From NCBI GenBank assembly GCA_903813345.2, contig CAIIXF020000009.1, positions 38,805,759-38,869,758 on the forward strand: a stretch of 64,000 bases of DNA, given 5' to 3'. This stretch comes from Owenia fusiformis (taxonomy: Eukaryota > Annelida > Polychaeta > Sabellida > Oweniidae). The notes beneath the pieces were generated by a model, which was given only the letters and a program-made list of their open reading frames with translations, did no database searches and was not told where the DNA came from. Within the stretch, counting starts at the first letter, position 1; each line of letters begins with the position of its first letter. Positions 34,518-44,183 of this stretch are shown here, in pieces. The position numbers and the translations under genes were made by a program.

Positions 34518-35228
34518 GCGGGGGTCATTAATACATCATTAGAAACTTAATCGAATTAGCATTTTCAAGTTTAGAACCCCGAGCAGAAGAGCAAAAAACT
34601 TATCATATTATTTCAGCTGGGTTATGAATGGATAAAGGGAGATAAAAATTATCTTCAGTAGATTCTCCGCCATCTGTCTTCGATTTATTTATCTTCGACA
34701 CCATAATCATCTCAGCATTCTTCCTTAAATTGCTCAAAATTCATTGTTCATGTTTGCCATAACACCCATGGTAAACTGAATCAGAGTATGAGAATATTCT
34801 GTAGAGATTTTATTGTTGTTTAAGCCATCCCTAATTTTTGCATACATCAAGTACCCAAGAAACGTCTAATCCGCTGATAACGTATGCACACCCTTTCCTT
34901 TGATTGTAGGCCTACTGCCCATAGGTTCCCCCGGAATTTCTCCACGACAACATTTCTGCGTCCACAAGTACTCTGCAAAAAATGATATAGACCTGGATAT
35001 TGGTATCCTGATTCCAAACCCCTGCTAATATGCATGGATACAATGTTAAACATTTTCAAAACTAAATTCACCTGACTATTTGTTCAACCTGATTGTATTT
35101 TCGAATGTTGGTAATATTTCAGAATAAATAGTTGAACATATGGAGTAAGATGCAACCAAATAGAATACAACCAATGGATATTCGTTAAGCTTTTGTGATG
35201 GGTACTATGAATAGGCAGACTACTTGTC
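34518..35228. other. Spacer, no recognised feature
   Basis: No element end or coding motif is seen between the LINE and the poly-G element. Confidence 0.4.
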
Positions 35229-35973
35229 TATGCCCGTAGCCAGCTTTTTGTAAGGGGGGGGGGGGGGGGGGGGGGGGCTCGAACCCCCCCCCAAAAAAAA
35301 ATTCCCCACGTTTTTGAACATTTGGCCTAACATAGAAAAATAAGGCCCAAAAAGGTCAAGTAATGCCCAGAAAGGCCCACTAAAGAGGCCCTACAATATT
35401 TTTGGGCAAACATTTCTTTCTGGGCCCATCCTATGGCCGCGTGGAAAACCTTTTAGGCCCCTAGAACAACAATTTTGAAAATTTTTTGAAAAGTTGGCCT
35501 AAAATTGAAAAAATAAGGCCCAAAAAGCTCAAGTAAAAAGGTCAAGTAAAGGCCAACTAAAGAGGCCCTATAATATTTTTGGCCCAACATTTTTTTCTGG
35601 GCCCATCCTAGGGTCGCGTGTAAATTTTTTTGAAAATTTATGGCCCATTTTTGAAAATTTGGCCTGAAATTGAAAAAAGTAAGGCTCAAAAGGTCAAGTC
35701 ATGCCCTAAAAGGCCCACTAAAGAGGCCCTACAATATTTTTGGGCCAACATTTTTTCAAAATTGGGCCAAATTTTGAAAAATAATGCCCGAATTATAAAA
35801 ACAATGCACAGTAATGCCAGTTTTTTAATCTTAATTGCCCAGTGAATGTGGGGAAGAGCACGTTTTTCTTCAAGGAAGCAAAAAGGTAAGTCCACATTTT
35901 TCTAGGAGATATCAGGGGGGGGGGGGCTCGTACGAGCCCCCAGAGCCCCCCCCCCCTGGCTACGGGCCTGACT
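35229..35973. mobile_element. Poly-G-tipped element with internal tandem repeats
   Basis: The ends are inverted: 'gcccgtagccag' near 35234 followed by a 20-plus G run and ccccccc, and at the right ggggctcgtacgagcccc then ccccccctggctacgggc (35911-35970). The inside has three units of about 170 bp with 'aagaggccctacaatattttt' and 'tctgggcccatcct'. I have seen 'cccgtagccaggggg' ends in repeats of several marine invertebrates, but cannot name the class. The homopolymer lengths are likely unreliable in the assembly. Confidence 0.65.
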
Positions 35974-36531
35974 CAATACCATTATTTACCTCTAAACTGC
36001 CCTTTGCATGGTTCTAGCAGCATCCTGAACTTTTCGTCGAACTCTTGTTATGAACTGCACAAATGAGGCACCCCTACCAGCTATTAGATCAACGAATATG
36101 AAGAGATAGCGATTGAATCTAATATTTCGGACTTCTCATCAAAATGGTGGCAACCCTTTGAAAACATGGTTTTGAAGAGTTAATTTAAGTCGGGCGAAGT
36201 TAACATTTGAGAAACAATCGCGCGAATAAACTATCACTTTCTATTGGTTGATTATGATCGCGAAACTGTAAAATTGTCGCGCGACTAATAAAATAGTCGC
36301 GCGATCGTTCGCGCGGTTCTGGCGGTGATACCGCGTCATAGGAATCGTAAAGTCGCCGGCCGATTTTTAGACATCGTATGGTCACCGGGAGAACTTTATC
36401 TGGGACGTAAAAAATGTCGATGTCTCACAGATTTATCTCCGGCGCTCAGCCTATTGAGTATATTGTTCAAAACTAAATACTCCGATTCATCGGCTGGTGC
36501 TCGGCCGACTGAGCATTTTGCTCAAAACTAA

Positions 36532-37021
36532 CACCCCAGTCACATTTGTCGTACGGAGGCCGTGCGTCGACCGCAGATCAATTAAATCAGTGTATTTCTG
36601 CGGCGAGCGTAGGAAAATTACGCTCGCCTTGCGGCCTCCGTACTGCGTATCCAGTTTTTTACAGGCCGCAGGGTCGCCGTAGAAATTATAACTCGTAGTT
36701 ATAATATTTGTTCATTTCTGAGGTCCCCGTAGAAATCAACTGGCTCAACAAGAGTGAATCATTATTTGTCAATGTTTCACGATCACTTTTCATTTGATAT
36801 TACATCCTAGCACTATGAATAACATTTATAAATTGCTCCGATGTAAATAAAATGAAAAAAGTATTATTTATCAACAGAAATTTAAAATTCACCGTGCGGC
36901 TGCCGTGGGAAATGTGACTGAAAAAGTATGAGAGCGCAGAAATTCCACGGCGAGCGTAGAAATGTTACTTGCCGCAGAAATGATAGACCGCAAGGTCGCC
37001 GTAGGAAATGTGACTGGGGTG
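36532..37021. mobile_element. Harbinger-like GC-rich MITE, long form 1
   Basis: 490 bp, ends CACCCCAGTCACATTT / AAATGTGACTGGGGTG, flanked by TAA on both sides (36529-36531, 37022-37024). It contains the same CpG-rich ends as 26806-27010 plus an AT-rich middle ('tcaatgtttcacgatcactt'). Nearly identical to the copy at 37341. Confidence 0.85.
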
Positions 37022-37079
37022 TAAATATAATTTTGAACAATGCATTAGCATGACAAAATGACACCACCTAGTTGGTACC

Positions 37080-37340
37080 AATATTATGAGTTCAATCGTA
37101 AGTCAGATTTGAACTTCTGAGAACATGTATATGATTTTGAAAAATATATTGTTGACCTTGAGAAGGTCATTGAAGGTCAGATCATTTTTGACCTTGAGAA
37201 TGTCATTGAAGGCCAAAGCTATAATCTGATTTGAACTTTTGTGAGCTTGTAGATGATTTTGAAAATATACCTTTTTTGATCTTGAAAAGGTCATTGAAGT
37301 TCACATCTCAAATTTAAAGTCAGATTTGATCTTCTGATAA
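37080..37340. repeat. AGGTCA-rich dispersed repeat, copy 2
   Basis: Blocks of 'gaccttgagaaggtcattga' followed by aggtcaga recur three times; the family is the same as 12105-12545. A MITE has inserted into it at 37341. Confidence 0.6.
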
Positions 37341-37833
37341 CACCCCAGTCACATTTGTCGCACGGCGGCCGCAAGTCGACCGCAGATCAATTAAATCGGT
37401 GAATTTCTGCGGCGAGTGTAGAAAAACTACGCTCGCCTTGCGGCCTCCGTACGGCGTATGCAGAGTTTTAATTACAGGCCGCAGGGAAGGCGTAGAAATT
37501 ATAACTCGGAGTTATAATTTTTGTTCATTTCTGAGGTCCCCGTAGAAATCAACTGGCTCAACAAGATTGAATCATTATTTGTCAATGTTTCACGATCACT
37601 TTTCATTTGACATACATCCTAGCACTATGAATAACATTTATAAATTGTCCCGATGTAAATAAAATGAAAAAAGTATTATTTATCAACAGAAATTTTAAAT
37701 TCACCGTGCGGCTGCCGTGGGAAATGTGACTGCAAAAGTATGAGAGCGCAGAAATTCAACGGCGAGCGTAGAAATGTTACTGGCCGCAGAAATGATAGAC
37801 CGCAAGGTCGACGTAGGAAATGTGACTGGGGTG
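37341..37833. mobile_element. Harbinger-like GC-rich MITE, long form 2
   Basis: 493 bp, same ends as the copies at 26806 and 36532, flanked by TAA on the left and TTA on the right. It interrupts the AGGTCA-rich repeat: 'gatcttctgataa' is left of it and 'ttacttatagatgattt' right, compared with 'cttctgagaac..gtatatgattt' in an uninterrupted unit. Confidence 0.83.
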
Positions 37834-38015
37834 TTACTTATAGATGATTTAGAAAAAATGATCAATTTGAAGCAAGTTAAAAAATACAGTTTGGACCTAT
37901 TTTAACCCTTTTGACCTTGAAAAGGTCATTGAAGGTCAACTCTTAAATATAAAGTCAGTTTTGAACTTCTAAAAACTTGAAGATGATTTTGGAAAAATGA
38001 AGTCAGTTTAAACAG
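37834..38015. repeat. AGGTCA-rich dispersed repeat, continuation
   Basis: The repeat of 37080-37340 resumes after the MITE, with another 'gaccttgaaaaggtcattga' block. Confidence 0.55.
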
Positions 38016-38363
38016 TATTTGTTAAGTTATTGGAAGTTTAAAGAATTCGTTACAGACGCCGATCGTCAACCACCAACCGCCAACCACCAACCGCTGTCAC
38101 GAATAAACGGAAACCACCACAATATGTCACCACTTTGTGGTGGTGACATACCAAAATACTCAATCGGCCGGGCACCGGCCAATGAATCGGAGCAAATGTG
38201 ACTCAGGCATGGCCTAGGCATAAGCTGGTTTCTTTAATAATTCAAGTGCAAGGTCAACATTAAAAACTGTAAAAGATTCTGAAATGAATCGCTTTATACA
38301 TAAATGGACAGTTCAAATAACTACAATGCCAAAGTTACGTACATATAAGTTAATTAAAGACAA

Positions 38364-40067
38364 TTTTCACGAGGGGAAAGAGTACCCGTGTATATACAAC
38401 CTACCGCCGAGCAAGACACGCACATACCGCCGAGCAAATGTTTGATAATGTCATCTCGTAGGAAAATGGACAATAAAGGTAATATAATGTCACTAACAAT
38501 TCCTTTGGATGGTTAGAGTTGATACTAAGATGTTCTAGCAGGCGCAATTGGCCTAGAATTATAGTTGAAATATATTTTTATGTCCAAATTAAGAGATAAG
38601 GTAAACGTATAATGGTTTTCGATTTGTTTTTCTCATTCATACTCGCTTTAATTGATAATGAGCCATACATAAGACATACTTGGGTCGGTAAATGGATGTG
38701 CATATGCATAATATATTAAGTGTCAAAATATTAGGTCAAAGTAGCACTTTTGAACAGCAAAATCTTCACTTAAACTTTGTCCTAAAAGATCCGAGTTTAT
38801 CGGACATCGGACCCGATGTGATCGACGAGTAACATTATAAAGATCCGAAAATATCTTGAGTAAAGGATCTCAGAATCCGAACATTACTTGAGTAAAATCT
38901 GTTGAGATCCGATTATATCGTCGAGTTTATGACGTGCTGATGAGAAAATAATAAACATACAATCTGCATCATTCATGTGAATCATTTTGTTGTGAACAAT
39001 AAATGAAACTGAAAAAATATGGCTATCACCAGTTACCACTGCACATCGAAACATTGTTTTTCAGGTCCTCGGTACAAATGCTTCCACTGTTGTTATAAAT
39101 CACACGAGATGGATGACTTTGTGGTCCACTTCAGTCAGCACCATCCATTACTGAGTATTAAAGTTAATGTGCCTGAGTTAAATGGCAAAAAAATGGATTT
39201 ACAATGTTTTTGACTATGGTATTGTATTATCAAAGAAAGATCACGGTAATTTTCGTTTCGAGGATATGAAGCTTGTGAAGCTTGGGATTCTTCAAGTTGT
39301 GTTCTTTGAGTAGAATGGCGCTTGCAATGCAGAATTAAATGTTTTTGGGTTGCACTCTTACCATAGATACATAGGAAATTATGGTGATTCAAGTGTAAGC
39401 ATGAATTCAATGTTTTAAAGAACTTTGCCGGAAACAGACGTTGACGTATACATGGTATAGTGCTGCGGGAATTATATCATATTATATTATATCCCGGTGC
39501 CAGGAGTATATGATAAATAAAAAGGAATATTTGTGATATCGTCATGATATTATATGCTCATTCGAAAGCTTACTCACTACCTCATCGGGTTCTACTCACG
39601 GTATAGTCGGAATAGCTCGGTGGTAGCTTCGGGTCCTATATAATCATACTCGTGACATAATCGGGTCTTTCATTTTCAACTTTCACCGGCGATTTCAATG
39701 ATATGCAACGTATGGCAGTGAAATAAATATGATACATTTACACCTATTGTATCTTTGAATCGAATGAAGTAAAGACAGCCATGGTTGTTACTTATTCAAG
39801 ATGTAAATCATCATTCAAATATTTAAAAGTTGAATTTAGCGATTGGATAGTAAACATTGCGCTAAGTACTCATTATTTTGCAAACATGAGTGCCTGGAAC
39901 AATAACTTTATCAGTTACACACAATTCTGTGTTCTATCTGTTTCTCATATTGAGAAATTCAAGATATAAACAAAAGTTTATAACTCACCCCCTACATTTT
40001 CAGACATCTTCGGGTCTTTGCTCGGCGGTAGGTTGTATATACACGGGTACTCTTTCCCCTCGTGAAT
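38364..40067 (+). mobile_element. TIR element of 1.7 kb with a zinc-finger-like ORF
   Basis: The left end ttcacgaggggaaagagtac and 30 more bases (to ctaccgccgagcaa) are reverse-complemented at 40016-40067. accgccgagcaa is repeated inside the left end. The interior holds a short Cys/His-rich ORF (39019-39213). No target duplication is obvious. A LINE fragment directly follows the right end. The superfamily is not assigned. Confidence 0.75.
39019..39213 (+). CDS. Short Cys/His-rich protein of a TIR element
   Basis: 64 codons from ATG. It has paired Cys and His in a zinc-finger-like layout (YHCTSKHCFSG, YKCFHCCYKSHEMDDF, HFSQHHPLL). It lies in the middle of the 38364-40067 TIR element. Similar Cys/His N-termini occur in proteins of repetitive elements in invertebrates, but I cannot name the family. 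A further open stretch with FDYGIVLSKKDHGNFRFED follows in another frame, so this may be the front end of a decayed longer gene. I cannot tell a real short gene from a relic. Confidence 0.4.
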   Translation: MAITSYHCTSKHCFSGPRYKCFHCCYKSHEMDDFVVHFSQHHPLLSIKVNVPELNGKKMDLQCF

Positions 40068-40099
40068 TTTGGTACAGAGGATTATATAAAATTATTTTT

Positions 40100-40412
40100 A
40101 TCAAGTAATCAAAGATATGTTATTGCTAGAATTCGGTCAGGTACTCTTCACCTGAACATAGACACTGGTCGATATTAAGGCCTTGCTGTTGAACAAAGAC
40201 TCTGTGAGGTATGTAAATGTGGACATATAGAAACTGAGAAACATTTTCTTATAGAATGCTCTTGTTACAAAAATTTGAGAAAAACTATAATCAGACCCCC
40301 TATGGTTCATGATAATCAAGATTTACTGAAACATCTTCTTTCAAATAAAAATTGTGTAAAACTTACAGCAAAATTTATAATGTCAGCACTTGAAAAACGA
40401 CAAAAAATTGTA
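40100..40412 (+). mobile_element. LINE ORF2 C-terminal fragment
   Basis: The plus-strand frame gives YVIARIRSGTLHLNIDTGR, one stop, then EQRLCEVCKCGHIETEKHF and ending LEKRQKIV and a stop. This is the 'AxLRxGxLxLxIETGR...R.C..C...E.E.HF' zinc-knuckle C-terminus of a LINE like that at 32.6-34.5 kb, in opposite orientation and heavily 5'-truncated. Confidence 0.78.
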
Positions 40413-40448
40413 TAAATAACACACTGTAATTAAAGTGGGTAAAGTTGG

Positions 40449-42690
40449 ATGCATATTGGTATTGGAATTGGGATTCAAAATGACCAGCAGCTAGTGAGCT
40501 TGAATGTCAATACCAATACAAATATGAAACCTAATATGAATCAAAATATGGTTAAGTATATAATTATAACAATGAATGTTGATGTTTGTGTATCAAATGT
40601 ACTCGAATGTCAATACCAATACAAATATAAGCTCATATTAGCATTCACCAACTATGTTTGAATCCTAATACGAATACCAATATGAATCCTAATATGGTTA
40701 TCTATATCACAATACCGAAGAAACACGATTTTTCTACTGACAGCAAATGTGGTCGAATGTCGATATCAATACAATTATGAGCTCATATTAGGATTCACCA
40801 ACTATGTTTGAATCCTAATACGAATACTAATATGAATCCTAATATGGTTATTTATATCATTCTAGAGAGCAAATGTGGTCGAATGTCAATACCAATACAA
40901 ATATGAGCTCATATTAGGATTCGCCAGGTCTGTTTGAATTCTAAAACGAATACTAATATGAATCCTAATATGGTTATCTACAGGGTGGGCCAAAACATTT
41001 TGCAACTTTTTTAAAAGGCTAGAAAAGTATCATAACATGAAGGTATTGACATAAAAATTGAATTACAGAAAGTTTAGGATAGGCATATTTTACCATTCAA
41101 ATATCTAAGCTAATCCTGACTTCTAATTTTTTTGACAGTTCTTTGAATATCAATGGTAAATTGTTCATGTGTCCATGATTTACTGTTTTTCCAAGAAAAT
41201 GTGACTTTTTATGATTTTATGTGATCAACAATAACACATTCATAATGTTAACTGTTTATTCAATATCTAGGACAGTTTTATATTAGTATCTACTCACAAT
41301 GGTATTATATTATACTGTATCTATAAAACTATTATTAATCATGTGTTCTTACATCCACCTTCACTATCGCTCCCAGCCATCGGGCAAGGGTTGCTTTATA
41401 TATCTGGAGGAAGATACCTCTAGATTTATTAGTCCTGATGGATTGCTGCCCAATACACCAGATGCCAACCCCTGTGACTATCACACATGGAGGCACCTGG
41501 GGCAGTTTATTGCAATAAATGGTAATCCACACACAAACTATTGATCAACTAAAAGAAGTTCTGCTGGAGAAATGGAAACTACCGCAAGAATCGCTGAATG
41601 GCGCCATTGCAGTTCCGCCCTCATGTCAGTGTGATAGTGAAGATGAAAGGCGGATGCATGGAACATTTTTAAATATATAATTGATAGATACAGTATAACA
41701 TAATACCTTAGTAAGTAGATTCTAATATAAAACTGTACTAGCCATTGGTTAAACAAATATCAAAGATTGTAGCAGATTTAGTGAACATAATGAATGTGTT
41801 ATTGTTGCTCACACAATATCATGAAAAGTCACATTTTCTTGGAAAAACAGTAAATCTCGGACACATGAACACTTTACTATTGATATTCAGAGAACTGTCA
41901 AAAAATTAGAATCCAGGATTAGCTTAGATATTTGAATGGTAAAATATGCCTATCCTAAACTTTCTGTAAATCAATTTTTATGTCAATACCTTCATGTTAT
42001 GATACTTTTCTAGCCTTTTAAAAAAGTTGCAATTTTTTTTGGCCCACCCTGTATATTACAATGGCGAAGAAAGACTACAGAAAATGTGGTCGAATGTCAA
42101 TACCAATACAAATATGAGCTCATATTAGGATTCGCCAACTATGTTTGAATCCCAATTTCAATCCCAATATGAATCCTAATATGGTTATTTATATCCTTCT
42201 TGCAAAGAATGACGATTTTCTGCATCAAATGTGGTCGAATGTCAATACCAATAAAATATGAGCTCATATCAGGATTCGCCAGGTCTGTTTGAATCCTAAT
42301 ACGAATACTAATATGAATCCTAATATGGTTGTTTATATCATTCTAGCGAAGAAACACGACTTTTCTATAGCAAATGTGGTCGAATGTCAATACCAATACA
42401 ACTATGCGTTCATATTGGGATTCACCAACTGTGTTCGAATCCTAATACGAATCCTAATATGGTTATCTATATCACAATAGCGAAAAACTGCGATTTTTCT
42501 ACAGTAAATGTGGTCGAATATCAATACCAATACAAATATGAGCTCATATTAGGATTCGCTTACTCTGTTTGAATCCTAATACGAATACTAATATGAATCC
42601 TAATATGGTTGTGTATATCATTCTAGCGAAGAAAGACGACTTTTCTGCTGCAAATAAGGTCGAATGCCAATACCAATACAAATATGTATT
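40449..42690. repeat. Satellite-like array, unit about 126-150 bp, interrupted
   Basis: Units contain 'ggtcgaatgtcaataccaat', 'gagctcatattaggattc' and 'aatatgaatcctaatatggt'. The first phrase starts near 40602, 40752, 40878, 42090, 42233, 42375, 42512 and 42658. A Tc1-like element splits the array at 40981-42051. Each unit is internally palindromic around 'atgagctcat'. Short ORFs rich in Asn/Tyr here are artefacts of the repeat. Confidence 0.85.
40981..42051 (+). mobile_element. Tc1/mariner-like element (1.07 kb) in the satellite
   Basis: It begins CAGGGTGGGCCAAAACATTT and ends with the reverse complement; TA at 40979-40980 and 42052-42053. Inverted arms run about 200 bp. The middle retains a plus-strand transposase stub, 41390-41540 (PNTPDANPCDYHTWRHLGQ), the same DDE block as in the 27365-30609 copy. 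Too short to be autonomous. It cuts the array cleanly, so it is younger than the amplification. Confidence 0.88.
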
Positions 42691-43087
42691 GCTAGAATAG
42701 ATAGCTAATGTGACTGAGGCTATATCAGTTATTTCATTAACAGTTACCTAAAACGTCTACATGCGAGCGATCAGTATTTTTTGCTAAAATAACGTTGAAG
42801 CAATCAATGGATCACGTTGCTATTCTGAATGGATAACAATGATAAATAAACGCATTCTCACCTACATGTATCTCCATAACAGTTTCTTACTATTACAGAA
42901 AACTGTTTCCTCACCAGGGTATACGCTCAGTCGAAACAAATAAACATTTTTAAAATGAAATGTACACACTTGTGTGCATTGAATCTAAAATAACTATAAC
43001 TTGATAGCAGTCCGTGCTAAGCTTACAGTATATATAAAACATCCTGTATATGTATCAGCTATATAATATTTCAGAATGCTGACCTAC
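42691..43087. other. Start of intron 1, nothing recognised
   Basis: AT-rich intronic sequence between the satellite and exon 1. Confidence 0.4.
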
Positions 43088-43277
43088 CTAAAGATGCAGG
43101 GTTATATGGACAAGTTGTGTTTGAGTAACCACCTTCCTTAATTCGTTTTCTCACAGATTTCCAGTATGCAGCGTCTGCTTCATGTTTCTCTTTAATCCAA
43201 TATAAAATAGATTGTCCAGCGATCAAACCAATCGTCAAAATCGTAATAACCAAACGAGATCGCGATATAAGTGACAT
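43088..43277 (-). CDS. B4GALT: Beta-1,4-galactosyltransferase, exon 1 (membrane anchor)
   Basis: 190 nt, residues 1-63 plus the first base of Ala64. The start ATG at 43277-43275 is the first after an in-frame TAA at 43295-43293. The protein begins with a type II signal anchor (hydrophobic residues 9-28, RLVITILTIGLIAGQSILYW) and a charged stem (KEKHEADAAYWKSVRKRIKE), then TTCPYNPASL, equivalent to the 'CPxxxPxL' that begins the family's catalytic domain. Donor TTTAG/GTAGGT at 43086-43087. The leftover G plus CT of exon 2 makes Ala, keeping the frame. Linked to exon 2 by a 15.8-kb intron on phase and family logic; a cDNA is lacking. Confidence 0.82.
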
Positions 43278-43683
43278 GATTCTTAATTCTCTTTAGATTT
43301 AATTTGTAAATCTATTATCCCATGTTCATTCTATATGTTGGTTTAACCCGCCTTAGTTTAAGTCATATCATCAGTTAACTGCTTTGTTTTGTGATTACGT
43401 TCACCAGGTATGTGTGTTTGCTGGCTAATCTACATTGCTATAGACATGGCTCTGCATGTGTTACTGTTGAGTTTATTATATTATCCTTATCATACTAATA
43501 TTGATAGTAAATCAGCTGCGTCTTTGTATATTACTAGATAAGAGTATATACATGATACATGTATACATACATTACATATAGTAGCCCTTACATGCACCAT
43601 ATACAATGTAAGGGGTACCCTACTTTGGCGGCTCGCTTCGCTCGCAGTGATACAAACTCAAAAATCGCACTCCTTTTGACAAT
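43278..43683. other. 5' flank of the galactosyltransferase gene up to the gap
   Basis: Expected 5' UTR or promoter region on the minus strand. I see no convincing TATA or initiator. A repeat-like 'ggctcgcttcgctcgc' lies at 43629-43645 just before the assembly gap. Confidence 0.4.
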
Positions 43684-44183
43684 NNNNNNNNNNNNNNNNN
43701 NNNNNNNNNNNNNNNNNNNNNNNNNNNNNNNNNNNNNNNNNNNNNNNNNNNNNNNNNNNNNNNNNNNNNNNNNNNNNNNNNNNNNNNNNNNNNNNNNNNN
43801 NNNNNNNNNNNNNNNNNNNNNNNNNNNNNNNNNNNNNNNNNNNNNNNNNNNNNNNNNNNNNNNNNNNNNNNNNNNNNNNNNNNNNNNNNNNNNNNNNNNN
43901 NNNNNNNNNNNNNNNNNNNNNNNNNNNNNNNNNNNNNNNNNNNNNNNNNNNNNNNNNNNNNNNNNNNNNNNNNNNNNNNNNNNNNNNNNNNNNNNNNNNN
44001 NNNNNNNNNNNNNNNNNNNNNNNNNNNNNNNNNNNNNNNNNNNNNNNNNNNNNNNNNNNNNNNNNNNNNNNNNNNNNNNNNNNNNNNNNNNNNNNNNNNN
44101 NNNNNNNNNNNNNNNNNNNNNNNNNNNNNNNNNNNNNNNNNNNNNNNNNNNNNNNNNNNNNNNNNNNNNNNNNNNNNNNNNNN
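43684..44183. other. Assembly gap (500 N)
   Basis: Exactly 500 N, a placeholder length. Open frames reported across it have no meaning. Confidence 1.

Larger units (their letters stand above)
31628..36528. mobile_element. 4.9-kb element with GC-rich inverted ends, LINE inside
   Basis: 31628-31890 and 36200-36528 are inverted copies. Shared blocks include gttttga(a/g)caaaat, cgatgaatcggag, tatgacgcggtatc, gccagaaccgcgcga and caatagaaa / tttctattg. A separate partial end lies at 38150-38215 (caatcggccgggcaccggcc, aatgaatcggag). The interior contains a LINE remnant (32590-34517) and a poly-G-tipped element (35229-35973). No gene of its own is recognised. Confidence 0.65.

Noticed and set aside
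40449-42690. CRISPR-like array
   Set aside because: Units are variable in length and sequence with no constant repeat/unique spacer pattern; the context is a eukaryotic satellite.
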